Shown here piece by piece: positions 41,901-56,200 of a stretch of DNA of 64,000 bases (position 1 is its first letter; each line of letters opens with the position of its first letter). A model generated the notes under the pieces. That model did not search any database and was not told where the DNA came from. It saw only the letters and a list, made by a program, of their open reading frames with translations. The stretch spans positions 1,116,001 to 1,180,000 of the forward strand of contig CAWUHX010000005.1 in the NCBI GenBank assembly GCA_963922205.1. The letters are read 5' to 3'. Made by a program: the position numbers and the translations under genes. The DNA comes from Romanomermis culicivorax. Its lineage: Eukaryota; Nematoda; Enoplea; Mermithida; Mermithidae.

Positions 41901-44900
41901 TGCCATTATTCCAATCACTCTTAGGATGGAGAGGAAGGAGCTAAATTTTTATTAAGGAGGAAATAACCGAGCTTTTCATACATTCACCATGAAAATTATC
42001 ATGTCAAGAGCAAAGTTATTTGACTAAAAATTAATGATACAGTAAGATAATCACATCGCTCAGTCAAATATGGCTGATCATCACTTGTTAAGAGATGGAA
42101 TAAGCAAAATACCTATTTCAACATACTTGAAAGATGAGTACATTTAGGTTGTGAGTTTTCCATGCAGAGCAAAAGATCATTTTGAAGAGTTATCTGCTAC
42201 AATTTCAATTGCTATCATGTTCAAAAAACTGCTTTCACATAGATTTCAACTCAGTTTGGAATTTGTGTGATGTGTGGAGCCCTCATAAAAAGTTTGCAAA
42301 ATAATAATCATTTTTCATCAAATTGAAAGTGTGTAGCCCAGTTGGCCTGGTCATTCATAACCAGGATGGCCTAGAGGAAATAAATGCAGCTCATCATAGC
42401 TCACCCTCACCAATGAGGACTTCAAGATTTTGACAGTCAGGTTGTCAATAACTAATGTCCAGCCTATGTGTTCCATGGAGAAGACACTCTAGGGTCAACT
42501 GCCATAATTTCATCCACTAGTATGTTGAAATCCATACAAATATTCTAGCTTGAACAGCTGAGGTACCAGAGTCAACTCAGGCCTAAAAATGTGCACTGCC
42601 AGGAAATATCACGATTTTTGACAACCAAATTGATTAAGAAATACTTGTTGTGTCCTTTAGAAATTTGACTTATGGCTATTGTGGTGATTAATTGCAATGA
42701 TGTACGTAAGTGGTCATGGGCCATATGTTCATCTCCACTGATTATGAAAACATCACCTAACCTGAGTTCAATTTCAGGAATCCAAAGTTATTAAAATTAC
42801 TATTTTTCTCCCAATTTTCATTAGTGGTCATATTGGTTTTATCTTTGATAATCAAACATTATTTCTGCTTTTTAGCAACACCTTGTTTTTCCTTTTTGTT
42901 AGCCCATGCTTATTAGATTGTGACATCCAGGATAAAGTGCTGCCTTTGTCTGTGAAATCCAAAATTTAAACTGTAACTGTCACTCATTCGTGTGTACTTG
43001 TCCTATAAAATATGTATTTCTGTTTGAAGTGTTGTATGTTTTTACGTAGGCATCCTAGAAAGATGTTTTAGGATGCATTAGAATCACATATTCGTAGTGC
43101 ATCAAAAACATTGACATATTCAGTCATGTGCTGTATTCTGGATTGAGAAAATTAAATTCCCCTTCTTGTTTGTGAGTTTTTCGGCTTTTTTTGCAGATTT
43201 TTTTTCAAGTGGCTAATTTTTTAAAGTGAATTAGGAAGTTTGGTTGGCACAACTGTAAATTTAGTCTATTTTGAATGGAGATTCCATTGGAATGTGTTTT
43301 TAACGCATTTCTGAGGATTTTTTCAATTTTTCTTCTAACTATAAAATTATCATGTTCAAACAAGGTGTGTTCCGCCTGTGTTTGAAGACAAGTTCTTGAA
43401 AGAATTCAGTACCTCTGATGATAAATATCTGGTGGACTAAGCTGAGGATATAATAAATCATTAGAAGATAATGGAAAAACAGTGTTAAACATGCAAAATG
43501 TTGCCTAATTATCCATCAAAAGAGGATACTCGCATTGGAAGATGAATTTTTGGAATATGAATATTAGAAACTTATTTTTTCATATCGAGAATAAAAAATT
43601 TTATTGATGAAGTAAAGCAGGCATAATCTATGTAGTGCTAAATTATCATGAAAATTTTCATGAAAAAATTGACTAATTGTTAGCTCAAAAGACAAGGAAA
43701 GTTTAATGTTAAAATGTCAATGTTTTGATGCTCATTTTTGCATACTTTCACAAGGTTTATGGATTTTCAGGTTTCTCATTGTTTTCCTTCAAATACCTAT
43801 ATTTGAGCCAATAAGGCTCCAACTTCAAAATATTAGAATAGTACATTGATGCGTCTTTTGGGCCAAATATTCATTTCTTGAAGTAGTTCATCTACTCAAT
43901 TTTGAACAATTTTAATTTTTAAATCATTATTCCAAATTTCTGAAATGGACATCATTTCAAAACTGTCATCACAAATAAGATTGACTTACATATTGACAAT
44001 AATGACTTTAATCGTAAATAATTGAACCATCTTTATCTCTTGAACTACATTCCATATCAAGTGCAAGAAATGCTGGAGATTGATGTGCTCAATATGGATA
44101 ATGAAGATTGCTACCATAAATTCAGCCCTTAAGTGGAAATACCAAGAGGTAGCAAAACAGTCCAGCAATTCGAACTTCATCATTTAGCATGAAAAATATT
44201 TCTTTTTCACAATGACCTTTGAAGCCAAAGGAGTTTGCAGCAGATCAGGCTATTACTTCTGCCTTAGAATCATATTCATGCCATTATTCCAATCACTCTT
44301 AGGATGGAGAGGAAGGAGCTAAATTTTTATTAAGGAGGAAATAACCGAGCTTTTAATACATTCACCATGCAAATTATCATGTCAAGAGCAAAGTTATTTG
44401 ACTAAAAATTAATGATACAGTAAGATAATCACATCGCTCAGTCAAATATGGCTGATCATCACTTGTTAAGAGATGGAATAAGCAAAATACCTATTTCAAC
44501 ATACTTGAAAGATGAGTACATTTAGGTTGTGAGTTTTCCATGCAGAGCAAAAGATCATTTTGAAGAGTTATCTGCTACAATTTCAATTGCTATCATGTTC
44601 ACAAAACTGCTTTCACATAGATTTTAACTCAGTTTGGAATTTGCTTGATGTGTGGAGCCGTCATAAAAAGTTTGCAAAATAATAATCTTTTTTCATCAAA
44701 TTGAAAATGTGTAGCCCAGTTGGCCTGGTCATTCATAACCAGGATGGCCTAGAGGAAATAAATGCAGCTCATCATAGCTCACCCTCATCAATGAGGACTT
44801 CAAGATTTTGACAGTCAGGTTGTCAATAACTGATGTCCAGCCTATGTGTTCCATGGAGAAGACACTCTAGGGTCAACTGCCATAATTTCATCCACTAGTA

Positions 44901-47900
44901 TGTTGAAATCCATACCAATTTTCTAGCTTGAACAGCTGGGGTACCAGAGTCAACTCAGGCCTAAAAATGTGCACTGTCTGGAAATTTCACGATTTTTGAC
45001 AACCAAATTGATTAAGAAATACTTGTTGTGTCCTTTTGAAATTTGACTTATGGCTATTGTGGTGATTAATTGCAATGATGAATGTAAGTGGTCATGGGCC
45101 ATATGTTCATCTCCACTGATTAGGAAAACATCACTTAACCTAAGTTCAATTTCAGGAATCCAAAGGTATTAAAATTACTATTTTTCTCCCAATTTTCATT
45201 AGTGGTCATTTTGGTTTTATCTTTGATCATCAAACATTATTTCTGCTTTTTAGCAACACCTTGTTTTTCCTTTTTGTTAGCCCATGCTTATTAGATTGTG
45301 ACATCCAGGATAAAGTGCTGCCTTTGTCTGTGAAATCCAAAATTTAAACTGTAAATGTCACTCATTCGTGTGTACTTGTCCTATAAAATATGTATTTCTG
45401 TTTGAAGTGTTGTATGTTTTTACGTAGGCATCCTAGAAAGATGTTTTAGGATGCATTAGAATCACATATTCGTAGTGCATCAAAAACATTGACATATTCA
45501 GTCATGTGCTGTATTCTGGATTGAGAAAATTAAATTCCCCTTCTTGTTTGTGAGTTTTTCGGCTTTTTTTCAGATTTTTTTTTCACCTGGCTAATTTTTT
45601 AAAGTGAATTAGGAAGTTTGGTTGGCACAACTGTAAATTTAGTCTATTTTGAATGGAGATTCCATTGGAATGTGTTTTTAACGCATTTCTGAGGATTTTT
45701 TCAATTTTTCTTCTAACTATAAAATTATCATGTTCAAACAAGGTGTGTTCCGCCTGTGTTTGAAGACAAGTTCTTGAAAGAATTCAGTACCTCTGATGAT
45801 AAATATCTGGTGGACTAAGCTGAGGATATAATAAATCATTAGAAGATAATGGAAAAACAATGTTAAACATGCAAAATGTTGCCTAATTATCCATCAAAAG
45901 AGGATACTCGCATTGGAAGATGAATTTTTGGAATATGAATATTAGAAACTTATTTTTTCATATCGAGAATAAAAAATTTTATTGATGAAGTAAAGCAGGC
46001 ATAATCTATGTAGTGCTAAATTATCATGAAAATTTTCATGAAAAAATTGACTAATTGTTAGCTCAAAAGACAAGGAAAGTTTAATGTTAAAATGTCAATG
46101 TTTTGATGCTCATTTTTGCATACTTTCACAAGGTTTATGGATTTTCAGGTTTCTCATTGTTTTCCTTCAAATACCTATATTTGAGCCAATGAGGCTCCAA
46201 CTTCAAAATATTAGAATAGTACATTGATGCGTCTTTTGGGCCAAATATTCATTTCTTGAAGTAGTTCATCTACTCAATTTTGAACAATTTTAATTTTCAA
46301 ATCATTATTCCAAATTTCTGAAATGGACATCATTTCAAAACTGTTATCACAAATAAGATCGACTTTCATATTGACAATAATGACTTTAATCGTAAATAAT
46401 TGAACCATCTTTATCTCTTGAACTACATTCCATATCAAGTGCAAGAAATGCTGGAGATTGATATGCTCAATATGGATAATGAAGATTGCTACCATAAATT
46501 CAGCCCTCAAGTGGAAATACCAAGAGGTAGCAAAACAGTCCAGCAATTCGAACTTCATCATTTAGCATGAAAAATATTTCTTTTTCACAATGACCTTTGA
46601 AGCCAAAGGAGTTTGCAGCAGATCAGGCTATTACTTCTGCCTTAGAATCATATTCATGCCATTATTCCAATCACTCTTAGGATAGAGAGGAAGGAGCTAA
46701 ATTTTTATTAAGGAGGAAATAACCGAGCTTTTAATACATTCACCATGCAAATTATCATGTCAAGAGCAAAGTTATTTGACTAAAAATTAATGATACAGTA
46801 AGATAATCACATCGCTCAGTCAAATATGGCTGATCATCACTTGTTAAGAGATGGAATAAGCAAAATACCTATTTCAACATACTTGAAAGATGAGTACATT
46901 TAGGTTGTGAGTTTTCCATGCAGAGCAAAAGATCATTTTGAAGAGTTATCTGCTACAATTTCAATTGCTATCATGTTCACAAAACTGCTTTCACATAGAT
47001 TTTAACTCAGTTTGGAATTTGCTTGATGTGTGGAGCCGTCATAAAAAGTTTGCAAAATAATAATCTTTTTTCATCAAATTGAAAATGTGTAGCCCAGTTG
47101 GCCTGGTCATTCATAACCAGGATGGCCTAGAGGAAATAAATGCAGCTCATCATAGCTCACCCTCATCAATGAGGACTTCAAGATTTTGACAGTCAGGTTG
47201 TCAATAACTGATGTCCAGCCTATGTGTTCCATGGAGAAGACACTCTAGGGTCAACTGCCATAATTTCATCCACTAGTATGTTGAAATCCATACCAATTTT
47301 CTAGCTTGAACAGCTGGGGTACCAGAGTCAACTCAGGCCTAAAAATGTGCACTGTCTGGAAATTTCACGATTTTTGACAACCAAATTGATTAAGAAATAC
47401 TTGTTGTGTCCTTTTGAAATTTGACTTATGGCTATTGTGGTGATTAATTGCAATGATGAATGTAAGTGGTCATGGGCCATATGTTCATCTCCACTGATTA
47501 GGAAAACATCACTTAACCTAAGTTCAATTTCAGGAATCCAAAGGTATTAAAATTACTATTTTTCTCCCAATTTTCATTAGTGGTCATTTTGGTTTTATCT
47601 TTGATCATCAAACATTATTTCTGCTTTTTAGCAACACCTTGTTTTTCCTTTTTGTTAGCCCATGCTTATTAGATTGTGACATCCAGGATAAAGTGCTGCC
47701 TTTGTCTGTGAAATCCAAAATTTAAACTGTAAATGTCACTCATTCGTGTGTACTTGTCCTATAAAATATGTATTTCTGTTTGAAGTGTTGTATGTTTTTA
47801 CGTAGGCATCCTAGAAAGATGTTTTAGGATGCATTAGAATCACATATTCGTAGTGCATCAAAAACATTGACATATTCAGTCATGTGCTGTATTCTGGATT

Positions 47901-50900
47901 GAGAAAATTAAATTCCCCTTCTTGTTTGTGAGTTTTTCGGCTTTTTTTCAGATTTTTTTTTCACCTGGCTAATTTTTTAAAGTGAATTAGGAAGTTTGGT
48001 TGGCACAACTGTAAATTTAGTCTATTTTGAATGGAGATTCCATTGGAATGTGTTTTTAACGCATTTCTGAGGATTTTTTCAATTTTTCTTCTAACTATAA
48101 AATTATCATGTTCAAACAAGGTGTGTTCCGCCTGTGTTTGAAGACAAGTTCTTGAAAGAATTCAGTACCTCTGATGATAAATATCTGGTGGACTAAGCTG
48201 AGGATATAATAAATCATTAGAAGATAATGGAAAAACAATGTTAAACATGCAAAATGTTGCCTAATTATCCATCAAAAGAGGATACTCGCATTGGAAGATG
48301 AATTTTTGGAATATGAATATTAGAAACTTATTTTTTCATATCGAGAATAAAAAATTTTATTGATGAAGTAAAGCAGGCATAATCTATGTAGTGCTAAATT
48401 ATCATGAAAATTTTCATGAAAAAATTGACTAATTGTTAGCTCAAAAGACAAGGAAAGTTTAATGTTAAAATGTCAATGTTTTGATGCTCATTTTTGCATA
48501 CTTTCACAAGGTTTATGGATTTTCAGGTTTCTCATTGTTTTCCTTCAAATACCTATATTTGAGCCAATGAGGCTCCAACTTCAAAATATTAGAATAGTAC
48601 ATTGATGCGTCTTTTGGGCCAAATATTCATTTCTTGAAGTAGTTCATCTACTCAATTTTGAACAATTTTAATTTTCAAATCATTATTCCAAATTTCTGAA
48701 ATGGACATCATTTCAAAACTGTTATCACAAATAAGATCGACTTTCATATTGACAATAATGACTTTAATCGTAAATAATTGAACCATCTTTATCTCTTGAA
48801 CTACATTCCATATCAAGTGCAAGAAATGCTGGAGATTGATATGCTCAATATGGATAATGAAGATTGCTACCATAAATTCAGCCCTCAAGTGGAAATACCA
48901 AGAGGTAGCAAAACAGTCCAGCAATTCGAACTTCATCATTTAGCATGAAAAATATTTCTTTTTCACAATGACCTTTGAAGCCAGAGGAGTTTGCAGCAGA
49001 TCAGGCTATTACTTCTGCCTTAGAATCATATTCATGCCATTATTCCAATCACTCTTAGGATGGAGAGGAAGGAGCTAAATTTTTATTAAGGAGGAAATAA
49101 CCGAGCTTTTAATACATTCACCATGCAAATTATCATGTCAAGAGCAAAGTTATTTGACTAAAAATTAATGATACAGTAAGATAATCACATCGCTCAGTCA
49201 AATATGGCTGATCATCACTTGTTAAGAGATGGAATAAGCAAAATACCTATTTCAACATACTTGAAAGATGAGTACATTTAGGTTGTGAGTTTTCCATGCA
49301 GAGCAAAAGATCATTTTGAAGAGTTATCTGCTACAATTTCAATTGCTATCATGTTCAAAAAACTGCTTTCACATAGATTTCAACTCAGTTTGGAATTTGT
49401 GTGATGTGTGGAGCCCTCATAAAAAGTTTGCAAAATAATAATCATTTTTCATCAAATTGAAAGTGTGTAGCCCAGTTGGCCTGGTCATTCATAACCAGGA
49501 TGGCCTAGAGGAAATAAATGCAGCTCATCATAGCTCACCCTCACCAATGAGGACTTCAAGATTTTGACAGTCAGGTTGTCAATAACTAATGTCCAGCCTA
49601 TGTGTTCCATGGAGAAGACACTCTAGGGTCAACTGCCATAATTTCATCCACTAGTATGTTGAAATCCATACAAATATCCTAGCTTGAACAGCTGAGGTAC
49701 CAGAGTCAACTCAGGCCTAAAAATGTGCACTGCCAGGAAATATCACGATTTTTGACAACCAAATTGATTAAGAAATACTTGTTGTGTCCTTTAGAAATTT
49801 GACTTATGGCTATTGTGGTGATTAAGTGCAATGATGTACGTAAGTGGTCATGGGCCATATGTTCATCTCCACTGATTATGATTCGTCACCTAACCTGAGT
49901 TCAATTTCAGGAATCCAAAGTTATTAAAATTACTATTTTTCTCCCAATTTTCATTAGTGGTCATTTTGGTTTTATCTTTGATCATCAAACATTATTTCTG
50001 CTTTTTAGCAACACCTTGTTTTTCCTTTTTGTTAGCCCATGCTTATTAGATTGTGACATCCAGGATAAAGTGCTGCCTTTGTCTGTGAAATCCAAAATTT
50101 AAACTGTAAATGTCACTCATTCGTGTGTACTTGTCCTATAAAATATGTATTTCTGTTTGAAGTGTTGTATGTTTTTACGTAGGCATCCTAGAAAGATGTT
50201 TTAGGATGCATTAGAATCACATATTCGTAGTGCATCAAAAACATTGACATATTCAGTCATGTGCTGTATTCTGGATTGAGAAAATTAAATTCCCCTTCTT
50301 GTTTGTGAGTTTTTCGGCTTTTTTTGCAGATTTTTTTTTCACCTGGCTAATTTTTTAAAGTGAATCAGGAAGTTTGGTTGGCACAACTGTAAATTTAGTC
50401 TATTTTGAATGGAGATTCCATTGGAATGTGTTTTTAACGCATTTCTGAGGATTTTTTCAATTTTTCTTCTAACTATAAAATTATCATGTTCAAACAAGGT
50501 GTGTTCCGCCTGTGTTTGAAGACAAGTTCTTGAAAGAATTCAGTACCTCTGATGATAAATATCTGGTGGACTAAGCTGAGGATATAATAAATCATTAGAA
50601 GATAATGGAAAAACAATGTTAAACATGCAAAATGTTGCCTAATTATCCATCAAAAGAGGATACTCGCATTGGAAGATGAATTTTTGGAATATGAATATTA
50701 GAAACTTATTTTTTCATATCGAGAATAAAAAATTTTATTGATGAAGTAAAGCAGGCATAATCTATGTAGTGCTAAATTATCATGAAAATTTTCATGAAAA
50801 AATTGACTAATTTTTAGCTCAAAAGACAAGGAAAGTTTAATGTTAAAATGTCAATGTTTTGATGCTCATTTTTGCATACTTTCACAAGGTTTATGGATTT

Positions 50901-52444
50901 TCAGGTTTCTCATTGTTTTCCTTCAAATACCTATATTTGAGCCAATGAGGCTCCAACTTCAAAATATTAGAATAGTACATTGATGCGTCTTTTGGGCCAA
51001 ATATTCATTTCTTGAAGTAGTTCATCTACTCAATTTTGAACAATTTTAATTTTCAAATCATTATTCCAAATTTCTGAAATGGACATCATTTCAAAACTGT
51101 TATCACAAATAAGATCGACTTTCATATTGACAATAATGACTTTAATCGTAAATAATTGAACCATCTTTATCTCTTGAACTACATTCCATATCAAGTGCAA
51201 GAAATGCTGGAGATTGATATGCTCAATATGGATAATGAAGATTGCTACCATAAATTCAGCCCTCAAGTGGAAATACCAAGAGGTAGCAAAACAGTCCAGC
51301 AATTCGAACTTCATCATTTAGCATGAAAAATATTTCTTTTTCACAATGACCTTTGAAGCCAGAGGAGTTTGCAGCAGATCAGGCTATTACTTCTGCCTTA
51401 GAATCATATTCATGCCATTATTCCAATCACTCTTAGGATGGAGAGGAAGGAGCTAAATTTTTATTAAGGAGGAAATAACCGAGCTTTTAATACATTCACC
51501 ATGCAAATTATCATGTCAAGAGCAAAGTTATTTGACTAAAAATTAATGATACAGTAAGATAATCACATCGCTCAGTCAAATATGGCTGATCATCACTTGT
51601 TAAGAGATGGAATAAGCAAAATACCTATTTCAACATACTTGAAAGATGAGTACATTTAGGTTGTGAGTTTTCCATGCAGAGCAAAAGATCATTTTGAAGA
51701 GTTATCTGCTACAATTTCAATTGCTATCATGTTCAAAAAACTGCTTTCACATAGATTTCAACTCAGTTTGGAATTTGTGTGATGTGTGGAGCCCTCATAA
51801 AAAGTTTGCAAAATAATAATCATTTTTCATCAAATTGAAAGTGTGTAGCCCAGTTGGCCTGGTCATTCATAACCAGGATGGCCTAGAGGAAATAAATGCA
51901 GCTCATCATAGCTCACCCTCACCAATGAGGACTTCAAGATTTTGACAGTCAGGTTGTCAATAACTAATGTCCAGCCTATGTGTTCCATGGAGAAGACACT
52001 CTAGGGTCAACTGTCATAATTTCATCCACTAGTATGTTGAAATCCATACAAATATCCTAGCTTGAACAGCTGAGGTACCAGAGTCAACTCAGGCCTAAAA
52101 ATGTGCACTGCCAGGAAATATCACGATTTTTGACAACCAAATTGATTAAGAAATACTTGTTGTGTCCTTTAGAAATTTGACTTATGGCTATTGTGGTGAT
52201 TAAGTGCAATGATGTACGTAAGTGGTCATGGGCCATATGTTCATCTCCACTGATTATGATTCGTCACCTAACCTGAGTTCAATTTCAGGAATCCAAAGTT
52301 ATTAAAATTACTATTTTTCTCCCAATTTTCATTAGTGGTCATATTGGTTTTATCTTTGATCATCAAACATTATTTCTGCTTTTTAGCAACACCTTGTTTT
52401 TCCTTTTTGTTAGCCCATGCTTATTAGATTGTGACATCCAGGAT

Positions 52445-53205
52445 TGTGAAGAAGAAAATAGTTTTGGTATAATTTGCATAATTTTTATAGAAAGTTTACT
52501 GTAGTTCGTTTTAATTAATCGTTTTTATATTTTTATTCTTTTTCTGCATAATTAGTAATCCTGTCACTGGTTCCTAGCACCACCTGAACCAAAAATTCCA
52601 ACTTTGACCAAATTTCGTAAAAACATTAATCCTAAACCTACCAAATCTATACCAAAGCATATGTGGTTGATTCATTAGCCTTTAGCTAATGCGGTTTGGC
52701 CCTTATGGGCCTGTTATCTATTAATCTTAGAAAATGCTACCTAGTCGTACTATCTTAAGAATATAACCGATCAGAAAATATATATTTCTTTTCTTAGAAA
52801 AGCAACCAAAGCTTTTTCCACACATAACTACCATAATCACCTACCGTAATACCTCCTCTTTATAACCTAACGATTCCAGTTTAATATAAATATCCGAATT
52901 CTACTCAAAGTTTGACTTCTTTTTCTTTTTATCTTTCCTCGTATTAATCCTAGAATTTTCGGCGTTTGCCACCTAGTAATTTTTGGTCGTATTATTATAT
53001 ATTCTAAACAAAATATATATATTTTGGAGAAGTTCGTGTTACCGATTTTATTGATATCGTAGTTACAATTAGTCTTTTCGTTTTGTCGTTCGTATTGCAA
53101 TGGTGCCCCGCTTGTTCTTTGCCAGAAAAAGTATTCATTAGTTTTTGTGTGTGTTTCAAATAAAATTACAAAAGAAAATCTACATTTTGTCATTTGCCCC
53201 TGACA
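52445..53205 (+). mobile_element. Solo LTR of an LTR retrotransposon
   Basis: A 761-bp insertion interrupts array unit 7. It begins TGTGAAGAAG and ends CCCCTGACA, the TG...CA (TGT...ACA) form of LTRs. The 4-bp duplication GGAT flanks it at 52441-52444 and 53206-53209, as for Ty3/gypsy-type integration. AATAAA lies about 50 bp before the 3' end in the plus orientation. No gag or pol is present, so this is probably the product of LTR-LTR recombination. The minus ORF at 52867-53238 crosses the boundary and is not a gene. It bears no obvious resemblance to the gypsy pol flanks at the left of the window. Confidence 0.8.
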
Positions 53206-56200
53206 GGATAAAGTGCTGCCTTTGTCTGTGAAATCCAAAATTTAAACTGTAACTGTCACTCATTTGTGTGTACTTGTCCAATAAAATACATATTTCTGTT
53301 TGAAGTATTGTATGTTTTTAGGTAGGCATCCTAGAAAGATGTTTTAGGATGCATTAGAATCACATATTCGAAGTGCATCAAAAACATTGACATTCTCAGT
53401 CATGTGCTGTATTCTGGATTGAGAAAATTAAATTCCCCTTCTTGTTTGTGAGTTTTTCGGCTTTTTTTGCAGATTTTTTTTCACCTGGCTAATTTTTTAA
53501 AGTGAATTAGGAAGTTTGGTTGGCACAACTGTAAATTTAGTCTTTTTTGAATGGAGATTCCATTGGAATGTGTTTTTAACGCGTTTCTGAGGATTTTTTC
53601 AATTTTTCTTCTAACTATAAAATTATCATGTTCAAACAAGGTGTGTTCCGCCTGTGTTTGAAGACAAGTTCTTGAAAGAATTCAGTACCTCTGATAATAA
53701 ATATCTGGTGGACTAAGCTGAGGATATAATAAATCATTAGAAGATAATGGAAAAACAATGTTAAACATGCAAAATGTTGCCTAATTATCCATCAAAAGAG
53801 GATACTCACATTGGAAGATGAATTTTTGGAATATGAATATTAGAAACTTATTTTTTCATATCGAGAATAAAAAATTTTATTGATGAAGTAAAGCAGGCAT
53901 AATCTATGTAGTGCTAAATTATCATGAAAATTTTCATGAAAAAATTGACTAATTGTTAGCTCAAAAGACAAGGAAAGTTTAATGTTAAAATGTCAATGTT
54001 TTGATGCTCATTTTTGCATACTTTCACAAGGTTTATGGATTTTCAGGTTTCTCATTGTTTTCCTTCAAATACCTATATTTGAGCAAATGAGGCTCCAACC
54101 TCAAAATATTAGAATAGTACATTGATGCGTCTTTTGGGCCAAATATTCATTTCTTGAAGTAGTTCATCTACTCAATTTTGAACAATTTTAATTTTCAAAT
54201 CATTATTCCAAATTTCTGAAATGGACATCATTTCAAAACTGTTATCACAAATAAGATCGACTTACATATTGACAATAATGACTTTAATCGTAAATAATTG
54301 AACCATCTTTATCTCTTGAACTACATTCCATATCAAGTGCAAGAAATGCTGGAGATTGATGTGCTCAATATGGATAATGAAGATTGCTACCATAAATTCA
54401 GCCCTTAAGTGGAAATACCAAGAGGTAGCAAAACAGTCCCGCAATTCGAACTTCATCATTTAGCATGAAAAATATTTCTTTTTCACAATGACCTTTGAAG
54501 CCAGAAGAGTTTGCACCAGATCAGGCTATTACTTCTGCCTTAGAATCATATTCATGCCATTATTCCAATCACTCTTACGATGGAGAGGAAGGAGCTAAAT
54601 TTTTATTAAGGAGGAAATAACTGAGCTTTCAATACATTCACCATGCAAATTATCATGTCAAGAGCAAAGTTATTTGACTAAAAATTAATGATACAGTAAG
54701 ATAATCACATCGCTTAGTCAAATATGGCTGATCATTACTTGTTAAGAGATGGAATAAGCAAAATACCTATTTCAACATACTTGAAAGATGAGTACATTTA
54801 GGTTGTGAGTTTTCCATGCAGAGCAAAAGATCATTTTGAAGAGTTATCTGCTACAATTTCAATTGCTATCATGTTCACAAAACTGCTTTCACATAGATTT
54901 CAACTCAGTTTGGAATTTGTGTGATGTGTGGAGCCCTCATAAAAAGTTTGCAAAATAATAATCATTTTTCATCAAATTGAAAGTGTGTAGCCCAGTTGGC
55001 CTGGTCATTCATAACCAGGATGGCCTAGAGGAAATAAATGCAGCTTATCATAGCTCACCCTCACCAATGAGGACTTCAAGATTTTGACAGTCAGGTTGTC
55101 AATAACTGATGTCCAGCCTATGTGTTCCATGGAGAAGACACTCTAGGGTCAACTGCCATAATTTCATCCACTAGTATGTTGAAATCCATACAAATATTCT
55201 AGCTTGAACAGCTGAGGTACCAGAGTCAACTCAGGCCTAAAAATGTGCACTGCCAGGAAATTTCACGATTTTTGACAACCAAATTGATTAAGAAATACTT
55301 GTTGTGTCCTTTAGAAATTTGACTTATGGCTATTGTGGTGATTAATTGCAATGATGTATGTAAGTGGTCATGGGCCATATGTTCATCTCCACTGATTATG
55401 AAAACATCACCCAACCTAAGTTCAATTTCAGGAATCCAAAGTCATGTAAATTACTATTTTTCTCCCAATTTTCATTAGTGGTCATATTGGTTTTATCTTT
55501 GATCATCAAACATTATTTCTGCTTTTTAGCAACACCTTGTTTTTCCTTTTTGTTAGCCCATGCTTATTAGATTGTGACATCCAGGATAAAGTGCTGCCTT
55601 TGTCTGTGAAATCCAAAATTTAAACTGTAACTGTCACTCATTTGTGTGTACTTGTCCAATAAAATATGTATTTCTGTTTGAAGTGTTGTATGTTTTTACG
55701 TAGGCATCCTAGAAAGATGTTTTAGGATGCATTAGAATCACATATTCGAAGTGCATCAAAAACATTGACATTCTCAGTCATGTGCTGAATTCTGGATTGA
55801 GAAAATTAAATTCCCCTTCTTGTTGGTGAGTTTTTCGGCTTTTTTTGCAGATTTTTTTTCACCTGGCCAATTTTTTAAAATGAATTAGGAAGTTTGGTTG
55901 GCACAACTGTAAATTTAGTCTATTTTGAATGGAGATTCCATTGGAATGTGTTTTAAACGTGTTTTTGCGAATTTTTTCAATTTTTCTTCTAATTATAAAA
56001 TTATCATGTTCAAACAAGGTGTGTTCCGCCCGTGTTTGAAGACAAGTTCTTGAAAGAATTCAGTACCTCTGATGATAAATGTCTGGTGAACTATGCTGAG
56101 GATATAACAAATCATTAGAAGATAATGGAAAAACAATGTTAAACATGCTAAACGTTGCCTAATTATCCACCAAAAGAGGATACTCACATTGGAAGATGAA

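Noticed and set aside
52867-53238. 123-codon minus-strand ORF
   Set aside because: It spans the LTR/satellite junction and matches nothing. It is an accidental frame in the LTR.
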